DNA from: Phycisphaerae bacterium
GTDB lineage: Bacteria > Planctomycetota > Phycisphaerae > UBA1845 > Fen-1342
Length of the DNA stretch: 64,000 nucleotides
Assembly: GCA_028277645.1 (NCBI GenBank)
Contig: JANQFV010000037.1
Location: 62,001-126,000, forward strand
Direction: 5' to 3'
A program made the translations under genes and the position numbers. Below, piece by piece: positions 37,718 to 47,110 of this stretch. Positions within the stretch are counted from its first letter, which is position 1. The number at the start of each line of letters is the position of its first letter. Under the pieces are notes generated by a model that was not told where the DNA came from, made no database searches, and saw only the letters and a list, made by a program, of their open reading frames with translations.

Positions 37718-38086
37718 CTAGAACTTCAACCCGGCCTCGCGGGCCGCCTCGGCCAGGGCCTTCACCCGGCCGTGATACTTGCACCCGCGCCGGTCGAACG
37801 CCACGGTCTCGATGCCCAGCTCGCGGGCCTTCTCGCCGAGCGCCTTGCCGATCGCGACAGCGGCCTTGACGTTGCCGCCCGCGGTCACATCGCCACCGAC
37901 TTCCTTCGAACGCGTACCAACCGCGCACAGGGTGCGCCCCGCCATGTCATCGATGATCTGCGCATAGATGTTGCGGTTCGAACGCGACACGGCCAGCCGC
38001 GGCCGCGCGGGCGTGCCGCCGATCTTCTTGCGGACGCGCTTGATGCGGCGTGCCTGTCGGTGAGTCTTCAGCATTTCGTTACGCAT
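37718..38086 (-). CDS. rplR: 50S ribosomal protein L18
   Basis: Binds 5S rRNA; 122 residues. [32 protein letters not shown] and the C-terminal [20 protein letters not shown] are diagnostic. ATG start, between rplF and rpsE. Confidence 0.97.
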   Translation of the reverse strand: MRNEMLKTHRQARRIKRVRKKIGGTPARPRLAVSRSNRNIYAQIIDDMAGRTLCAVGTRSKEVGGDVTAGGNVKAAVAIGKALGEKARELGIETVAFDRRGCKYHGRVKALAEAAREAGLKF

Positions 38087-38110
38087 CGGCCGTTACCTCG
38101 TCACGCTACC

Positions 38111-38701
38111 TTATCCACCGCCCGCGAAGACCTTGCCGGCCTTGCGACGAATCTGCTCGCCCGCATAGCGAATGCCCTTACCCAGATATGGCTCGGGCTT
38201 GCGCAGCTTGCGGATTTCCGCGGCGAACTGTCCGACCTGCTGCTTGTCGGCACCGCTGACCGACATCTTCGCCGGCTCGTTGTTGCCGCGCGCGACCGGC
38301 GTCGTCACCTTGACCTCGAGCCCGGTCGGAATATCGATCTGGAACTGCGACTTCTTGCCGACGCCGCGTCCCATGTAGCCACAGTTCAGGTGCAAGGTCT
38401 TGCCCTGCACTTCGCAGCCGTATCCGGTGCCGTAGATTTCGAGCCCGATCTCGTAGCCCTCTTTGACACCGTGGACCATGTTCGCGATCAGCGCCCGCGT
38501 CAGACCGTGCAGGGCCTTGTTGTTGCCCTCGTCATCGGGCCGGCTCACCACCACCTCGCTGCCTTCCAGCTTGATCGTGATGGGCGTGGGCGCTTCCCAG
38601 AACAGGTTGCCCTTGGGACCGGACGTCTTCACCGTCTGCCCGGCGACCTCGACCTTGACGCCGGCCGGAACGGAAACTGGTTTGTTGCCTATCCGCGACA
38701 T
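38111..38701 (-). CDS. rplF: 50S ribosomal protein L6
   Basis: L6 near the factor-binding site, 196 residues. MSRIGNKPVSVPAGVKVEV at the start and RKPEPYLGKGIRYAGEQIRR near the end are diagnostic. ATG 38701, four bases after the rpsH stop; the longer open frame upstream is S8 shadow. Slightly longer than usual (177-180). Confidence 0.97.
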   Translation of the reverse strand: MSRIGNKPVSVPAGVKVEVAGQTVKTSGPKGNLFWEAPTPITIKLEGSEVVVSRPDDEGNNKALHGLTRALIANMVHGVKEGYEIGLEIYGTGYGCEVQGKTLHLNCGYMGRGVGKKSQFQIDIPTGLEVKVTTPVARGNNEPAKMSVSGADKQQVGQFAAEIRKLRKPEPYLGKGIRYAGEQIRRKAGKVFAGGG

Positions 38702-38705
38702 TGGA

Positions 38706-39104
38706 TCACCACACCGTACAGAGAACTTCGCCGCCGACGCGTTCCTGGCGACAGCGCCGATCGCTGAGCACACCCTTACTGGTCGATACGACCGCGATGC
38801 CGAGGCCGTCGAGCACGCGCCGCAGGTCATCGACCTTGGTGTACGCACGCCGACCGGGCCGACTGGCGCGGTCGAGCTTGCGAATCACCTTCTCGCCACG
38901 CTCGCCATACTTCAGGTCTATTTCGATCTCACCCTGATTCGCGTCATCGATCGACAGGAAATCACGGATGTAACCTTCGTCCTTCAGCACCTGGGCAATG
39001 CCCAAACAAACTTTACTGCGCTTGATGCGCACGTGCGGCTTGCCCACCGCATTCGCATTGCGAATCCGCGTCAGCATGTCAGCAATCGGGTCCGACGTCG
39101 CCAT
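38706..39104 (-). CDS. rpsH: 30S ribosomal protein S8
   Basis: S8 binds the central domain of 16S rRNA and represses the spc operon in E. coli. MATSDPIADMLTRIRNANAV and the C-terminal GIAVVSTSKGVLSDRRCRQE followed by VGGEVLCTVW are diagnostic. Length 132. ATG start. Confidence 0.97.
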   Translation of the reverse strand: MATSDPIADMLTRIRNANAVGKPHVRIKRSKVCLGIAQVLKDEGYIRDFLSIDDANQGEIEIDLKYGERGEKVIRKLDRASRPGRRAYTKVDDLRRVLDGLGIAVVSTSKGVLSDRRCRQERVGGEVLCTVW

Positions 39105-39116
39105 CGTCTGCGTTCC

Positions 39117-39302
39117 TTACCAGCTCGCCTTCTTCACACCCGGGATGCGGCCCTCGTGGGCCAGCTTCCGGAAACAAAGACGACAGATCTTGAACTTGCG
39201 ATACACCGCACGAGGCCGGCCGCACAACTCGCAGCGGCTGTAGGCCCGCACGCGAAACTTCGGCTTCCGGTTGCACTTGTTGATCAGTCCGGTTCTTGCC
39301 AC
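39117..39302 (-). CDS. rpsN: 30S ribosomal protein S14, type Z
   Basis: The short zinc form, 61 residues, with ligands C24, C27, C40 and C43. Ends [16 protein letters not shown], as in the family. The start is GTG ([10 protein letters not shown]). It lies seven bases after rplE. Confidence 0.96.
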   Translation of the reverse strand: MARTGLINKCNRKPKFRVRAYSRCELCGRPRAVYRKFKICRLCFRKLAHEGRIPGVKKASW

Positions 39303-39308
39303 GGCCTT

Positions 39309-39872
39309 CTAACTCCTGAACGGCATGCCGATGTCGGTCAGTAACTGCCGCGCTTCGGCGTCATTCTTGGCTGTCGTGCAAATCGCGATATTCATACCCT
39401 GCTGATACGTCACCTTGTCAGGGTCGATTTCCGGGAACACGCCGTACTCGGTCAGCCCCATGCTGTAGTTACCGCGTCCGTCGAAGCTCGACGGATTCAG
39501 ACCGCGGAAGTCACGCACACGCGGAACGGCCACCGCGATGAGCCGATCGAGAAACTCGTACATCCGCTGGCCGCGGAGCGTCACCTTCAGGCCAACGTCG
39601 TACCCCTGACGCAGCTTGAAATTCGAAACACTCTTGCGGGCCTTGCAGACCAGCGGCTTCTGCCCGGTCACCGTGGCCATGGCCGCCTCGGCCTCCGAAA
39701 ACCGCTTGTTCTCGCGCGCCTTGTTGGTCGACTCAGCAACGGCCTTGCCCAGGCCCATCGAGACCACGACCTTCTCGAGCTTCGGCAGCGACATCGGGTT
39801 CTCACGACCCAGTTCCTGCTTCAGCTTGGGCAGAATCTCGTTCTGATATTTCTCGTAGAGCCGTGCCACCAT
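39309..39872 (-). CDS. rplE: 50S ribosomal protein L5
   Basis: Binds 5S rRNA, 187 residues. LPKLEKVVVSMGLGKAVAES, TGQKPLVCKARKSVSNFKLR and LTEYGVFPEIDPDKV are diagnostic. The ATG overlaps the rplX stop by one base. Confidence 0.97.
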   Translation of the reverse strand: MVARLYEKYQNEILPKLKQELGRENPMSLPKLEKVVVSMGLGKAVAESTNKARENKRFSEAEAAMATVTGQKPLVCKARKSVSNFKLRQGYDVGLKVTLRGQRMYEFLDRLIAVAVPRVRDFRGLNPSSFDGRGNYSMGLTEYGVFPEIDPDKVTYQQGMNIAICTTAKNDAEARQLLTDIGMPFRS

Positions 39873-40249
39873 TACTGCTGCCCACCTTGCTGCCGATCGG
39901 CCCGCGTGACCTCGTTCAGCACGGCGCCACCCCGGGCGCCCGCCGCCACGCGCTGCTTTGAAACCACGTGCCCGTCCGCGTCGTGCTCCACAGTAAATCG
40001 CACGCGGGTCGGTCGATCCGTCTTCGGATCGATTGGCATCACGTTCGACATGTGAATCGGCGCTTCCTTCTGCACGCGGCCGCCCTGCGGGTTCTGGCGG
40101 CTACGGCGCACGTGCCGGTAGACCATGTTCACGCCTTCGACCAGCACGCGCTCCCGCTCGCGATAGATGCGAAGCACCTTGCCCCGGGCACCCTTGTGGT
40201 CGCCGGCGATCACCTCGACGATGTCGTCCTTGCGAATCCGCGCTGCCAT
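39872..40249 (-). CDS. rplX: 50S ribosomal protein L24
   Basis: L24 with an N-terminal KOW motif (IRKDDIVEVIAGDHKGARGK). Length 125, including a variable C-terminal tail. ATG 40249 directly follows the rplN stop by two bases; a GTG three codons upstream is less likely. Confidence 0.95.
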   Translation of the reverse strand: MAARIRKDDIVEVIAGDHKGARGKVLRIYRERERVLVEGVNMVYRHVRRSRQNPQGGRVQKEAPIHMSNVMPIDPKTDRPTRVRFTVEHDADGHVVSKQRVAAGARGGAVLNEVTRADRQQGGQQ

Positions 40250-40251
40250 GG

Positions 40252-40641
40252 TTACCACACCTCCTCGGCCAGCGAGATGATCTTCGCAAAGTTCCGTTCA
40301 CGCAGCTCGCGGGCCACCGCGCCGAACACACGCGTGCCCTTGGGGTTGTTTTCTTTGTCGATCACAACGGCGGCGTTGCTGTCGAACTGGACGTAGCTGC
40401 CGTCCTTACGCCGGGTCGGGTATTTCGTCCGCACCACAACACAGCGGACCTTGTCACCCTTCTTCAGATCCGAGGACGGGATCGCCTGCCGCACCGAGCA
40501 CACCACGATGTCGCCGACGCCGCCACGGCGCAGACGACGCTTGCCGTGACGAGCGGAGCCGCCCTTGAGCACCTGGATAATCTGCAGGCGCTTGGCACCG
40601 CTGTTGTCGGCCACGTCGAGCTGGGTGTATTGGGTGATCAT
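40252..40641 (-). CDS. rplN: 50S ribosomal protein L14
   Basis: Starts [20 protein letters not shown], ends [19 protein letters not shown]; 129 residues. The ATG overlaps the rpsQ stop by four bases, so the longer open frame upstream is not needed. Interface protein of the 50S, close to L3 and L19. Confidence 0.97.
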   Translation of the reverse strand: MITQYTQLDVADNSGAKRLQIIQVLKGGSARHGKRRLRRGGVGDIVVCSVRQAIPSSDLKKGDKVRCVVVRTKYPTRRKDGSYVQFDSNAAVVIDKENNPKGTRVFGAVARELRERNFAKIISLAEEVW

Positions 40642-40958
40642 GCACCACCCCCACGCTCGCGCGGCGCCTGCTGGAGCACCTTGACCAGGCGCCAGCACTT
40701 GGTCTTGCTCAGCGGACGACAGTGCATCACCTCGACGAGGTCGCCGTTATGGCACTCGTTCTGTTCGTCGTGGGCGTGCAGCACTGTTCGCCGCCGAATG
40801 TACTTCCCGTACTTCGGATGCCGAACCTGATAAGACACCGTTACCTTGATGGTCTTGTCGCGGGCGGATGAGGTCACGACACCCACGCGCGTGGGGCGTG
40901 TCCGGCGCGCCTGCGGTTCGACGGCAACGGTGGTCTGGCTGGGGGTCTCTGATGTCAT
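40638..40958 (-). CDS. rpsQ: 30S ribosomal protein S17
   Basis: S17 with an OB fold: [39 protein letters not shown] and [16 protein letters not shown]. Length 106, with short extensions at both ends. ATG start, 39 bases after rpmC. Confidence 0.96.
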   Translation of the reverse strand: MTSETPSQTTVAVEPQARRTRPTRVGVVTSSARDKTIKVTVSYQVRHPKYGKYIRRRTVLHAHDEQNECHNGDLVEVMHCRPLSKTKCWRLVKVLQQAPRERGGGA

Positions 40959-40997
40959 CTCGACAATCCGGTCTCCGGAAGCGTCAAACGCTTCGTG

Positions 40998-41237
40998 CTA
41001 CCTCTTAGCCGCCTGCGCCGACATGTGCGCCTGCCGCTGCTCAATGTTCTGTTCGTTCCGTTCCTTCATCACGGTCAGAAGCCGGGCGATATCCTTGCGC
41101 GTCTTGCCCAACTGCGTGGGATCTTCCAGCTTCTCCGTGACCGCCTGCGAGCGCAGGTCGAACAAATGCCGCCGCAGACGCTCCAGTTCCACGTGCAGCT
41201 CGTCGGTCTTCATTGCGCGAATCGCCTCGATCTTCAT
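40998..41237 (-). CDS. rpmC: 50S ribosomal protein L29
   Basis: A helical protein at the exit tunnel, 79 residues. MKIEAIRAMKTDELHVELER, LFDLRSQAVTEKLEDPTQL and RKDIARLLTVMKER are diagnostic. ATG 41237 is chosen; the long open frame upstream is rplP shadow. The C-terminal tail is about 15 residues longer than in E. coli. Confidence 0.95.
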   Translation of the reverse strand: MKIEAIRAMKTDELHVELERLRRHLFDLRSQAVTEKLEDPTQLGKTRKDIARLLTVMKERNEQNIEQRQAHMSAQAAKR

Positions 41238-41248
41238 CGCCTTTGCCT

Positions 41249-41671
41249 CTACAAGCCGTGCCGGCGAACCACAAACCGCGTCCGGACGGGCATCTTGTGC
41301 GCTACGCGCAACAGGGCCACCTTCGCGACGTGCTCTTCCACTCCCCCGATCTCGTACAGCATCGTTCCGGGCTTCACCAGCGCGGTCCAATAATCAACCT
41401 CGCCCTTGCCCTTACCCATGCGGGTTTCGAGCGGCTTCGACGAAATCGGCTTGTGCGGGAAGATCCGGATGTAGACCTTGCCCTCGCGGTGCAGATAGTG
41501 CGTCGCCGCGATACGACCGGCCTCAATGTGCCGGGCGTTGACGCGCCCCGGCTCCAGCGACTGCAGCCCAAAGTCGCCGAACGCCACCGTGTTTCCGCGC
41601 GTGGCGTTACCGCGGTTGCGCCCCTTCTGGGACTTGCGGTACTTCACACGCTTCGGCATGTTGGCCGGCAT
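41249..41671 (-). CDS. rplP: 50S ribosomal protein L16
   Basis: L16 near the A-site tRNA elbow, 140 residues. MPKRVKYRKSQKGRNRG, then AGRIAATHYLHREGKVYIRI and the functional MGKGKGEVDYWTALVKPG loop. ATG 41671 has AGGAG eight bases upstream; ATG 41659, four codons later, matches the usual family N-terminus. Confidence 0.97.
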   Translation of the reverse strand: MPANMPKRVKYRKSQKGRNRGNATRGNTVAFGDFGLQSLEPGRVNARHIEAGRIAATHYLHREGKVYIRIFPHKPISSKPLETRMGKGKGEVDYWTALVKPGTMLYEIGGVEEHVAKVALLRVAHKMPVRTRFVVRRHGL

Positions 41672-41700
41672 GACTCACACTCCTATCGAAAACACATCAC

Positions 41701-42390
41701 TCAACGACGGGCGCGGCGACGGAAACGACTGTCCTGACGCGGCGTAATCTCCTCGCCGTACATCCCGCGGTAAATCCAAACCTTGATGCCGATGGTCCCG
41801 CTCTTCGTGACCGCCGGGTGTACGGCATAGTCGACGTCGGCCTGCAACGTCTGGAGCGGAATCGCACCCAACATCTGTGTCTCGACGCGCGACATGTCCG
41901 CTCCGCCCAGCCGGCCCGAGCAGATGATCTTTACACCCTTCGCGCCGGCCTGCATCGCCGCTTCACACTTCTGCTTCATCACGCGGCGGAAGCTCATGCG
42001 CTTCTTCAACTGCTCACCGATTGACGCGCCAACCAGCGCCGCGTCCAGATCGGGGTTCTTGATCTCGACAATATTGACGTTGACCCGGCGATCGATCAGG
42101 TCTTCGAGCTTCTCCTTGAGCTTGTCGACCTCAGCCCCCTTCGCACCGATCACCATGCCAGGACGCGCCGTGTGCAGAATGACCTTCACCTCGTCACGCG
42201 TGCGCTCGACCTCGACCTTTGCAACGCCCGCGTACGGCGGCTGCTTGTTCATCGTGTCGTCGATGTACCGGCGAATTCTCTCGTCCTCGACCAGAAACGT
42301 GCCGTACGCCGCCTTCGGCGCGTACCAGCGCGACTTCCAGCCCTCGGTGATACCGACGCGAAAACCGATTGGATGTGTTTTCTGACCCAT
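41701..42390 (-). CDS. rpsC: 30S ribosomal protein S3
   Basis: S3 with the N-terminal MGQKTHPIGFRVGITEGWKS, the KH domain containing VIGAKGAEVDKLKEKL, and the C-terminal GTIGIKVWIYRGMYGE. Length 229. Part of the mRNA entry helicase with S4 and S5. ATG start, two bases after the rplV stop. Confidence 0.97.
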   Translation of the reverse strand: MGQKTHPIGFRVGITEGWKSRWYAPKAAYGTFLVEDERIRRYIDDTMNKQPPYAGVAKVEVERTRDEVKVILHTARPGMVIGAKGAEVDKLKEKLEDLIDRRVNVNIVEIKNPDLDAALVGASIGEQLKKRMSFRRVMKQKCEAAMQAGAKGVKIICSGRLGGADMSRVETQMLGAIPLQTLQADVDYAVHPAVTKSGTIGIKVWIYRGMYGEEITPRQDSRFRRRARR

Positions 42391-42392
42391 GA

Positions 42393-42725
42393 CTATCCCT
42401 TCTCATCCACAGCGACGATGATGTGGCTGGTCCGCTTCTGAATCGGGTGGGCCCGCCCGCGGTCCTTCGGCTGAAAGCGCTTGATGATCGGGCCGGGATC
42501 GACGCGCGCCTCGGCGACGAACAGCTTGTTCATCGTCGCTTCTTTCTCATTCGCGTTCGCCATGGCGGACTTCAGCACGCGATCGATGAACGTCGCACCG
42601 CGCTTGTGCGTGAACCGCAGCACCTCGATCGCCTCGTCGCACGGCAGTCCGCGGATCATGTCCGCCACCAGCCGCGCCTTGCGCTCCGAGATGCGGGCGT
42701 ATTTGTGAACCGCTGTCCAAGCCAT
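42393..42725 (-). CDS. rplV: 50S ribosomal protein L22
   Basis: L22 lines the peptide exit tunnel; 110 residues. ARISERKARLVADMIRGLPC, NEKEATMNKLFVAEARVDPG and RAHPIQKRTSHIIVAVDE are diagnostic. ATG start. Confidence 0.97.
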   Translation of the reverse strand: MAWTAVHKYARISERKARLVADMIRGLPCDEAIEVLRFTHKRGATFIDRVLKSAMANANEKEATMNKLFVAEARVDPGPIIKRFQPKDRGRAHPIQKRTSHIIVAVDEKG

Positions 42726-42748
42726 TACTCAACCCTCTCGCACGCCGA

Positions 42749-43012
42749 CTACTTCCGCGCCGTGTGCGACCTGAACGAACGCGTCGGTGCAAACTCACCG
42801 AGCTTGTGACCGACCATCTCTTCCGTTACGTAAACCTTGATGAAGTGCTTTCCGTTGTGGACCTCGAAATTCAGTCCGACGAACTCCGGCACGATCGTGC
42901 ACGACCGGCTCCACGTGCGGATCGCAGCGTGCGCGCCCGACTGCCGCGCGCGATCCACCTTCGCGTAGAGCTGCTCGTCGACGTACGGGCCTTTCTTCAA
43001 ACTCCGCGTCAT
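42749..43012 (-). CDS. rpsS: 30S ribosomal protein S19
   Basis: S19 of the 30S head, 87 residues. [19 protein letters not shown] and [16 protein letters not shown]-type text (here [20 protein letters not shown]) are diagnostic. ATG start. Confidence 0.97.
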   Translation of the reverse strand: MTRSLKKGPYVDEQLYAKVDRARQSGAHAAIRTWSRSCTIVPEFVGLNFEVHNGKHFIKVYVTEEMVGHKLGEFAPTRSFRSHTARK

Positions 43013-43035
43013 CGCTTGATCCTCAATCGCGGCGA

Positions 43036-43908
43036 CTACTTCTTGCGCCGCAGCTTCGCCTCACCGTACGATTTCGTAATCCGCCGCCGCAGAATGCGCC
43101 GGTTCGAGTTCTTGCGCGGGCTGCGCGTGCGGCCACCCTTGGCCAAACGACCCCAGGCCGAGCAGGGGTGTCGCCCACCATTGCTGCGACCCTCGCCACC
43201 GCCCATCGGGTGGGCGTGCGGATTCATGGCCTTGCCACGCACGTGCGGACGTCGGCCCATATGCCGCTTGCGGCCCGCCTTGCCGATGCTGACGTTCTGA
43301 TGGTCGAGGTTACCAATCTGGCCGATCGTGGCCCGGCACTCGACGCGCACCTGCCGCATTTCGCCCGACGGCAACTGAATCGTCGCCCAATTGCCCTCGC
43401 GGGCCATCAACCGCGCTTGCCCACCGGCTGACCGCACGAGTTGGCCGCCCCGCCCGGCGGTCATCTCAATGTTATGAACTTCCATGCCCACCGGGATCGA
43501 CTTCAGCGGCATCGCGTTGCCGAGCTTCGGCTCGACTTTCTGGCCGCTCTCGACCTCGTCACCCGCCTTCAGCCCGACCGGGGCCAGGATGTAGCGTTTC
43601 TCACCGGTCTTGTATTGGATGAGTGCGATGTGGCAGGTGCGGTTGGGGTCGTACTGGATTTCGAGCACGGTGGCCGGAATGTCATCCATCCGACGCTTGA
43701 AGTCGATGATGCGATACCTGCGCTTGTTACCACCGCCACGATGCCAAGCCGTGATCTTCCCGTGGTGGTTGCGCCCGCCGGTCTTCTTCAGCGTTTGCGT
43801 CAGCGACTTCTCGGGGCGGTTCTTGTGCTTGTGCGTAATCTCGGCGTAGTCGTTGACACTCATGCCGCGACGGCCGGGGGTGGTCGGTTTGTACAGCTTG
43901 ACGCCCAT
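43036..43908 (-). CDS. rplB: 50S ribosomal protein L2
   Basis: L2 near the peptidyl transferase centre, 290 residues. [20 protein letters not shown] and the C-terminal [16 protein letters not shown], with the conserved His, are intact. ATG start, 30 bases after rplW. Confidence 0.97.
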   Translation of the reverse strand: MGVKLYKPTTPGRRGMSVNDYAEITHKHKNRPEKSLTQTLKKTGGRNHHGKITAWHRGGGNKRRYRIIDFKRRMDDIPATVLEIQYDPNRTCHIALIQYKTGEKRYILAPVGLKAGDEVESGQKVEPKLGNAMPLKSIPVGMEVHNIEMTAGRGGQLVRSAGGQARLMAREGNWATIQLPSGEMRQVRVECRATIGQIGNLDHQNVSIGKAGRKRHMGRRPHVRGKAMNPHAHPMGGGEGRSNGGRHPCSAWGRLAKGGRTRSPRKNSNRRILRRRITKSYGEAKLRRKK

Positions 43909-43938
43909 GCGTTTCGCCTCGCTTACGCGCTGTGCTTC

Positions 43939-44232
43939 CTAGAACAGATCGATGTGACTGTCCCGGTCGACTGTCACAATCGCCTTCTTCGTCTGCGGCG
44001 TGCGGCTGAACCGGAAACGGAAGCGCCGCAGCTTGCCGGCGCGATTCGCCGTCCGCACGTTTACAACCTTGACGCCGTAGATTTTTTCCACCGCATCCTT
44101 GATCTGGGTCTTGTTGGCCTCGTCGTGTACCTCAAAGCTGTAGGTACCGCCGTGGTTCTTGGCGGTCGAGCGGGCCTGGTGCGTGGTCTTTTCGGTGACC
44201 AGCGGGCGGATGATCGTGTGGTAAATATCCAT
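43939..44232 (-). CDS. rplW: 50S ribosomal protein L23
   Basis: Exit-tunnel protein and docking site for trigger factor and SRP; 97 residues. IYHTIIRPLVTEKTTHQARS, YSFEVHDEANKTQIKDAVEK and GVKVVNVRTANRAGKLRRF. ATG start, five bases after the rplD stop. Confidence 0.96.
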   Translation of the reverse strand: MDIYHTIIRPLVTEKTTHQARSTAKNHGGTYSFEVHDEANKTQIKDAVEKIYGVKVVNVRTANRAGKLRRFRFRFSRTPQTKKAIVTVDRDSHIDLF

Positions 44233-44237
44233 CGTCG

Positions 44238-44882
44238 TTACTCCCGCGCCGCGCCGGCCGACCCGGCCAGCTCCTTGAACCGCGCGAACGCCTCACGCGT
44301 GAACACCAGCTTCCGCCGCGACAGAATCTGGTAGGCGTTCAGCGCCGCCACGTCTGTGATCTCGGTCCGCGGAATGTTCCGGCCACTCTTGTGGACGTTG
44401 TTGTCGATTCCGTTGGTGGCAAACACGCAGCCGCGGTTCGCATCAATCGCTGATAACATCGCCGCGAACGGCTTCGTCTTCGGCGCGTCGATCTTCAGCT
44501 CATCGATAATGAGCACCGCCTCGCCCTGGATCTTGGCCAGAACCGCCTGATTCCGGGCCATGCGACGCATCTTGAGCGGCATCGTCTGACGAAAATCACG
44601 CGGCACCTTCGCAAAGGCGTGACCGCCGCCCCGGCGGATCGGCGTGCGGGCATTGCCCATGCGCGCCCGACCAGTGCCCTTCTGGCGGTACAGCTTCCGG
44701 CCGGAGCCGTGAACTTCGCCTCGCGCCTTGGTCTTGACGGTGCCCTGCCGCTGGTTGGCGTGGTACATCACCACCGCCTGCTTGAGCAGCGCCGCGTTCA
44801 GTTCGCCACCCAACAGCGCCTCGTCGATCGACTCGTCGCCGACCTTCTCACCCGCTGTGTTGTATACCGGTACGCTCAACAT
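44238..44882 (-). CDS. rplD: 50S ribosomal protein L4
   Basis: L4 with its tunnel loop: KTKARGEVHGSGRKLYRQKG followed by TGRARMGNARTPIRRGGGHA. Length 214. In E. coli L4 represses this operon; whether the same holds here cannot be judged. ATG start. Confidence 0.97.
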   Translation of the reverse strand: MLSVPVYNTAGEKVGDESIDEALLGGELNAALLKQAVVMYHANQRQGTVKTKARGEVHGSGRKLYRQKGTGRARMGNARTPIRRGGGHAFAKVPRDFRQTMPLKMRRMARNQAVLAKIQGEAVLIIDELKIDAPKTKPFAAMLSAIDANRGCVFATNGIDNNVHKSGRNIPRTEITDVAALNAYQILSRRKLVFTREAFARFKELAGSAGAARE

Positions 44883-44900
44883 GGTTTCGCTCTTGTGCCT

Positions 44901-45554
44901 TTACGCGCGCGTCTTCGACTTCCGCACGACGACGTACCCGCCGTTCGGACCGGGGATCGAGCCCCGCACGAGCAACAGGTTGTTTTCCGGATCGACCCCC
45001 ACGAGTGCCTGACAACGCGCCGTCCGCCGAACGTTCCCCATCTGCCCGGCCATCTTGCGCCCCTTTTTCGGGCGACCTGTGCCGGCATTCGAGGCCCGAC
45101 TGCTGATACTGCCCGGCGACCTGTGCTTGCGCTCAGTACCGTGCGAAGCACACTGGCCACCAAAGCCCCAGCGCCGCATACCACCCTGAAAGCCGCGGCC
45201 CTTAGTCACGCCGACGACGTCGACATACTTCACTTCACCTTCGCTGAACAGCTCGACCGTGACGAGGTCGCCGACGTTCTTGTCGGTGGGCTCGATCAGG
45301 CGAATCTCTCGGGTGAAGCGTTTGGGGGCGGTGCTGGCTTTGCGGGCGTGGCCGATCTCGGGCAGGGTCGAGCGGTGCGGCTTGACGTCTTCGAATCCTA
45401 GCTGGATCGAATTGTAACCGTCCACGCCGTCCGCGGTCTTGACCTGCATAACGACACAGGGGCCGGCTTCGACGAGCGTTACGGGAACGCGCTCACCGGT
45501 CTCCTGAAAGATCTGCGTCATCCCGACTTTCTTGCCGAGGATCGCCGGAATCAT
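44901..45554 (-). CDS. rplC: 50S ribosomal protein L3
   Basis: L3, 217 residues. AILGKKVGMTQIFQETGERV, VDVVGVTKGRGFQGGMRRWG and SPGSISSRASNAGTGRPKKG (the loop that reaches the peptidyl transferase centre). ATG start. The gap of 81 bases to rpsJ holds no gene. Confidence 0.97.
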   Translation of the reverse strand: MIPAILGKKVGMTQIFQETGERVPVTLVEAGPCVVMQVKTADGVDGYNSIQLGFEDVKPHRSTLPEIGHARKASTAPKRFTREIRLIEPTDKNVGDLVTVELFSEGEVKYVDVVGVTKGRGFQGGMRRWGFGGQCASHGTERKHRSPGSISSRASNAGTGRPKKGRKMAGQMGNVRRTARCQALVGVDPENNLLLVRGSIPGPNGGYVVVRKSKTRA

Positions 45555-45635
45555 GAGTCGGTACTCCTACGCAGCAGCACCGCAAGCGCGGCTCCACCAC
45601 CTGTTACCGAAAAACGTCGTAGGCGAACGAGTCGC

Positions 45636-45944
45636 CTAAGCCTTAATTTTCACAAACACGCCCGCAGGAACGACCAGACGGTTGAGTGCTTCAACCGTCC
45701 GCGACGTCGGTTCGAAGATGTCAATCACGCGTTTGTGCGTGCGCATTTCGAATTGTTCGCGGGACTTCTTGTCAATGTGGGGTGAACGCAGGACGGTGAA
45801 GCGCTCGATGCGGGTGGGCAGCGGAATCGGGCCGTGGACCTTCGCGCTGGTGCGCTTGGCCTGATCACAAATCTCGGCCGCGGACGAATCCAGCGCCCGA
45901 TGATCGTAGGCCTCCATCCTGATACGAATCCGCTCACCTGCCAT
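45636..45944 (-). CDS. rpsJ: 30S ribosomal protein S10
   Basis: First gene of the S10-spc-alpha operon, 102 residues. [38 protein letters not shown] and [15 protein letters not shown] are diagnostic. ATG 45944; the open frame further upstream is not supported. tuf, fusA, rpsG and rpsL, which often precede rpsJ, are not here; mreC is. Confidence 0.97.
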   Translation of the reverse strand: MAGERIRIRMEAYDHRALDSSAAEICDQAKRTSAKVHGPIPLPTRIERFTVLRSPHIDKKSREQFEMRTHKRVIDIFEPTSRTVEALNRLVVPAGVFVKIKA

Positions 45945-46016
45945 GTTCGTGCGTACCTGCTCTGCTAGTTCTCGTACCCCTGAGCATTCCCCGGCGTCAA
46001 CGCGCCGAGACACGCC

Positions 46017-46044
46017 AGAATACTCGCTTGACGGACATCGTCAA
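46017..46044 (-). promoter_or_regulatory. Promoter of the S10-spc-alpha operon
   Basis: Minus strand TTGACG, 16 bases, TATTCT: five of six and four of six to consensus. The start would fall about 65 bases before the rpsJ ATG, leaving a leader that could carry control of the operon. It lies in the mreC-rpsJ gap, so the ribosomal genes need not depend on mre transcription. Confidence 0.65.
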
Positions 46045-46113
46045 GGCGGATTGTGCGAATTTCACGAATTCAGCCCCCCTGCCCAACACCGCTCGATCGA
46101 AACTTCGCAGTCC

Positions 46114-47013
46114 CTACCCGGCTTCCGCTCGCACGCGGTCGCCCGCCGGGATCAATACGTAGACGTACCGCAGACGGCTGATCTCGCCCCACGGCGCGAC
46201 GCGCAGGTCCACATGTTGCGGCGAGTCCGATCTGGCCACCGAATTGACCAACCGGCCAATGCTCATGGCCAGCGGCAGCCGCTCAGAGGACGGCGCGACA
46301 ACGATCTCGAATCCCTCGCGGGCATAATCCCGCTCCGCCTGGTCAATCAACATCCTGCCGGGTTCGGGCAGACCCTGCAGCCGACACGGCTTCTCATCCA
46401 GCTCCCATGAGCCGTCAGGCCCCGGCCTGGCGAGGAACACACCGGCCATAAATCCAGGGTCCGTAATGAGTTGCACTGTCGCGAGCCGCGTCTGTACCTG
46501 GTCAACACGCCCAATGAGCCACTGTTGCGCGAGTCCGGCCCGCGTAGCTGGACCGGACGTGCCCGCGGCGACCCATTGCCCGCTACGAACGTACGGGCGT
46601 GAACGCTCGGTCAACACAATTTGGAGTGTCTCGCGCCGCCGATCCGAATCGTACGCAGCTACGGGCGCGAGCACGATCGTCGCCAGCGCATCCCCCGCCC
46701 GCGACGTCAGGTCCGACAGATCGTCGAGCAGCTCCTGCTGGGCGGCGATTTCGAGCTCCTGGTGCCCAACCTGCCGACTCAGGGCCTCGATCTCCGCCTG
46801 TAACTCGCGCTCGCTCGGCGTGCCCTCTGCGCCGATCTCGCCGATCTGCTCACCCACCGCGCGGCTGGCCGAAGCGAACGGCAACTGAACCAGCGCCAAC
46901 GGCTGAAACGGCGCCCGCAGCCAGTTCGTCCACGACGCCGGCAGAATGAACGCCGTCACGGCCGAAACCGACATCAGAATCGCAAACACGCCCGCTTTGT
47001 TCAGCTTCCACAT
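46114..47013 (-). CDS. mreC: Rod-shape determining protein MreC
   Basis: A 299-residue bitopic protein: a short cytoplasmic start, one membrane helix (residues 8-28), a coiled coil at about 65-105 and the periplasmic beta domain after it. GLAQQWLIGRVDQVQTRLATVQLITDPG fits the MreC core, which organises the elongasome. ATG start, 97 bases after the mreB stop. No mreD or pbp2 follows; the S10 operon begins next. Confidence 0.88.
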   Translation of the reverse strand: MWKLNKAGVFAILMSVSAVTAFILPASWTNWLRAPFQPLALVQLPFASASRAVGEQIGEIGAEGTPSERELQAEIEALSRQVGHQELEIAAQQELLDDLSDLTSRAGDALATIVLAPVAAYDSDRRRETLQIVLTERSRPYVRSGQWVAAGTSGPATRAGLAQQWLIGRVDQVQTRLATVQLITDPGFMAGVFLARPGPDGSWELDEKPCRLQGLPEPGRMLIDQAERDYAREGFEIVVAPSSERLPLAMSIGRLVNSVARSDSPQHVDLRVAPWGEISRLRYVYVLIPAGDRVRAEAG

Positions 47014-47110
47014 GATTGGGGGATCCGGAGTGCGTCTGCTCCGGTCGTCGAACGATCCTCACGCTCAACGGCCGATAGGGTCGCCAACCGCGCCACGCGA
47101 CCGCGCCCGG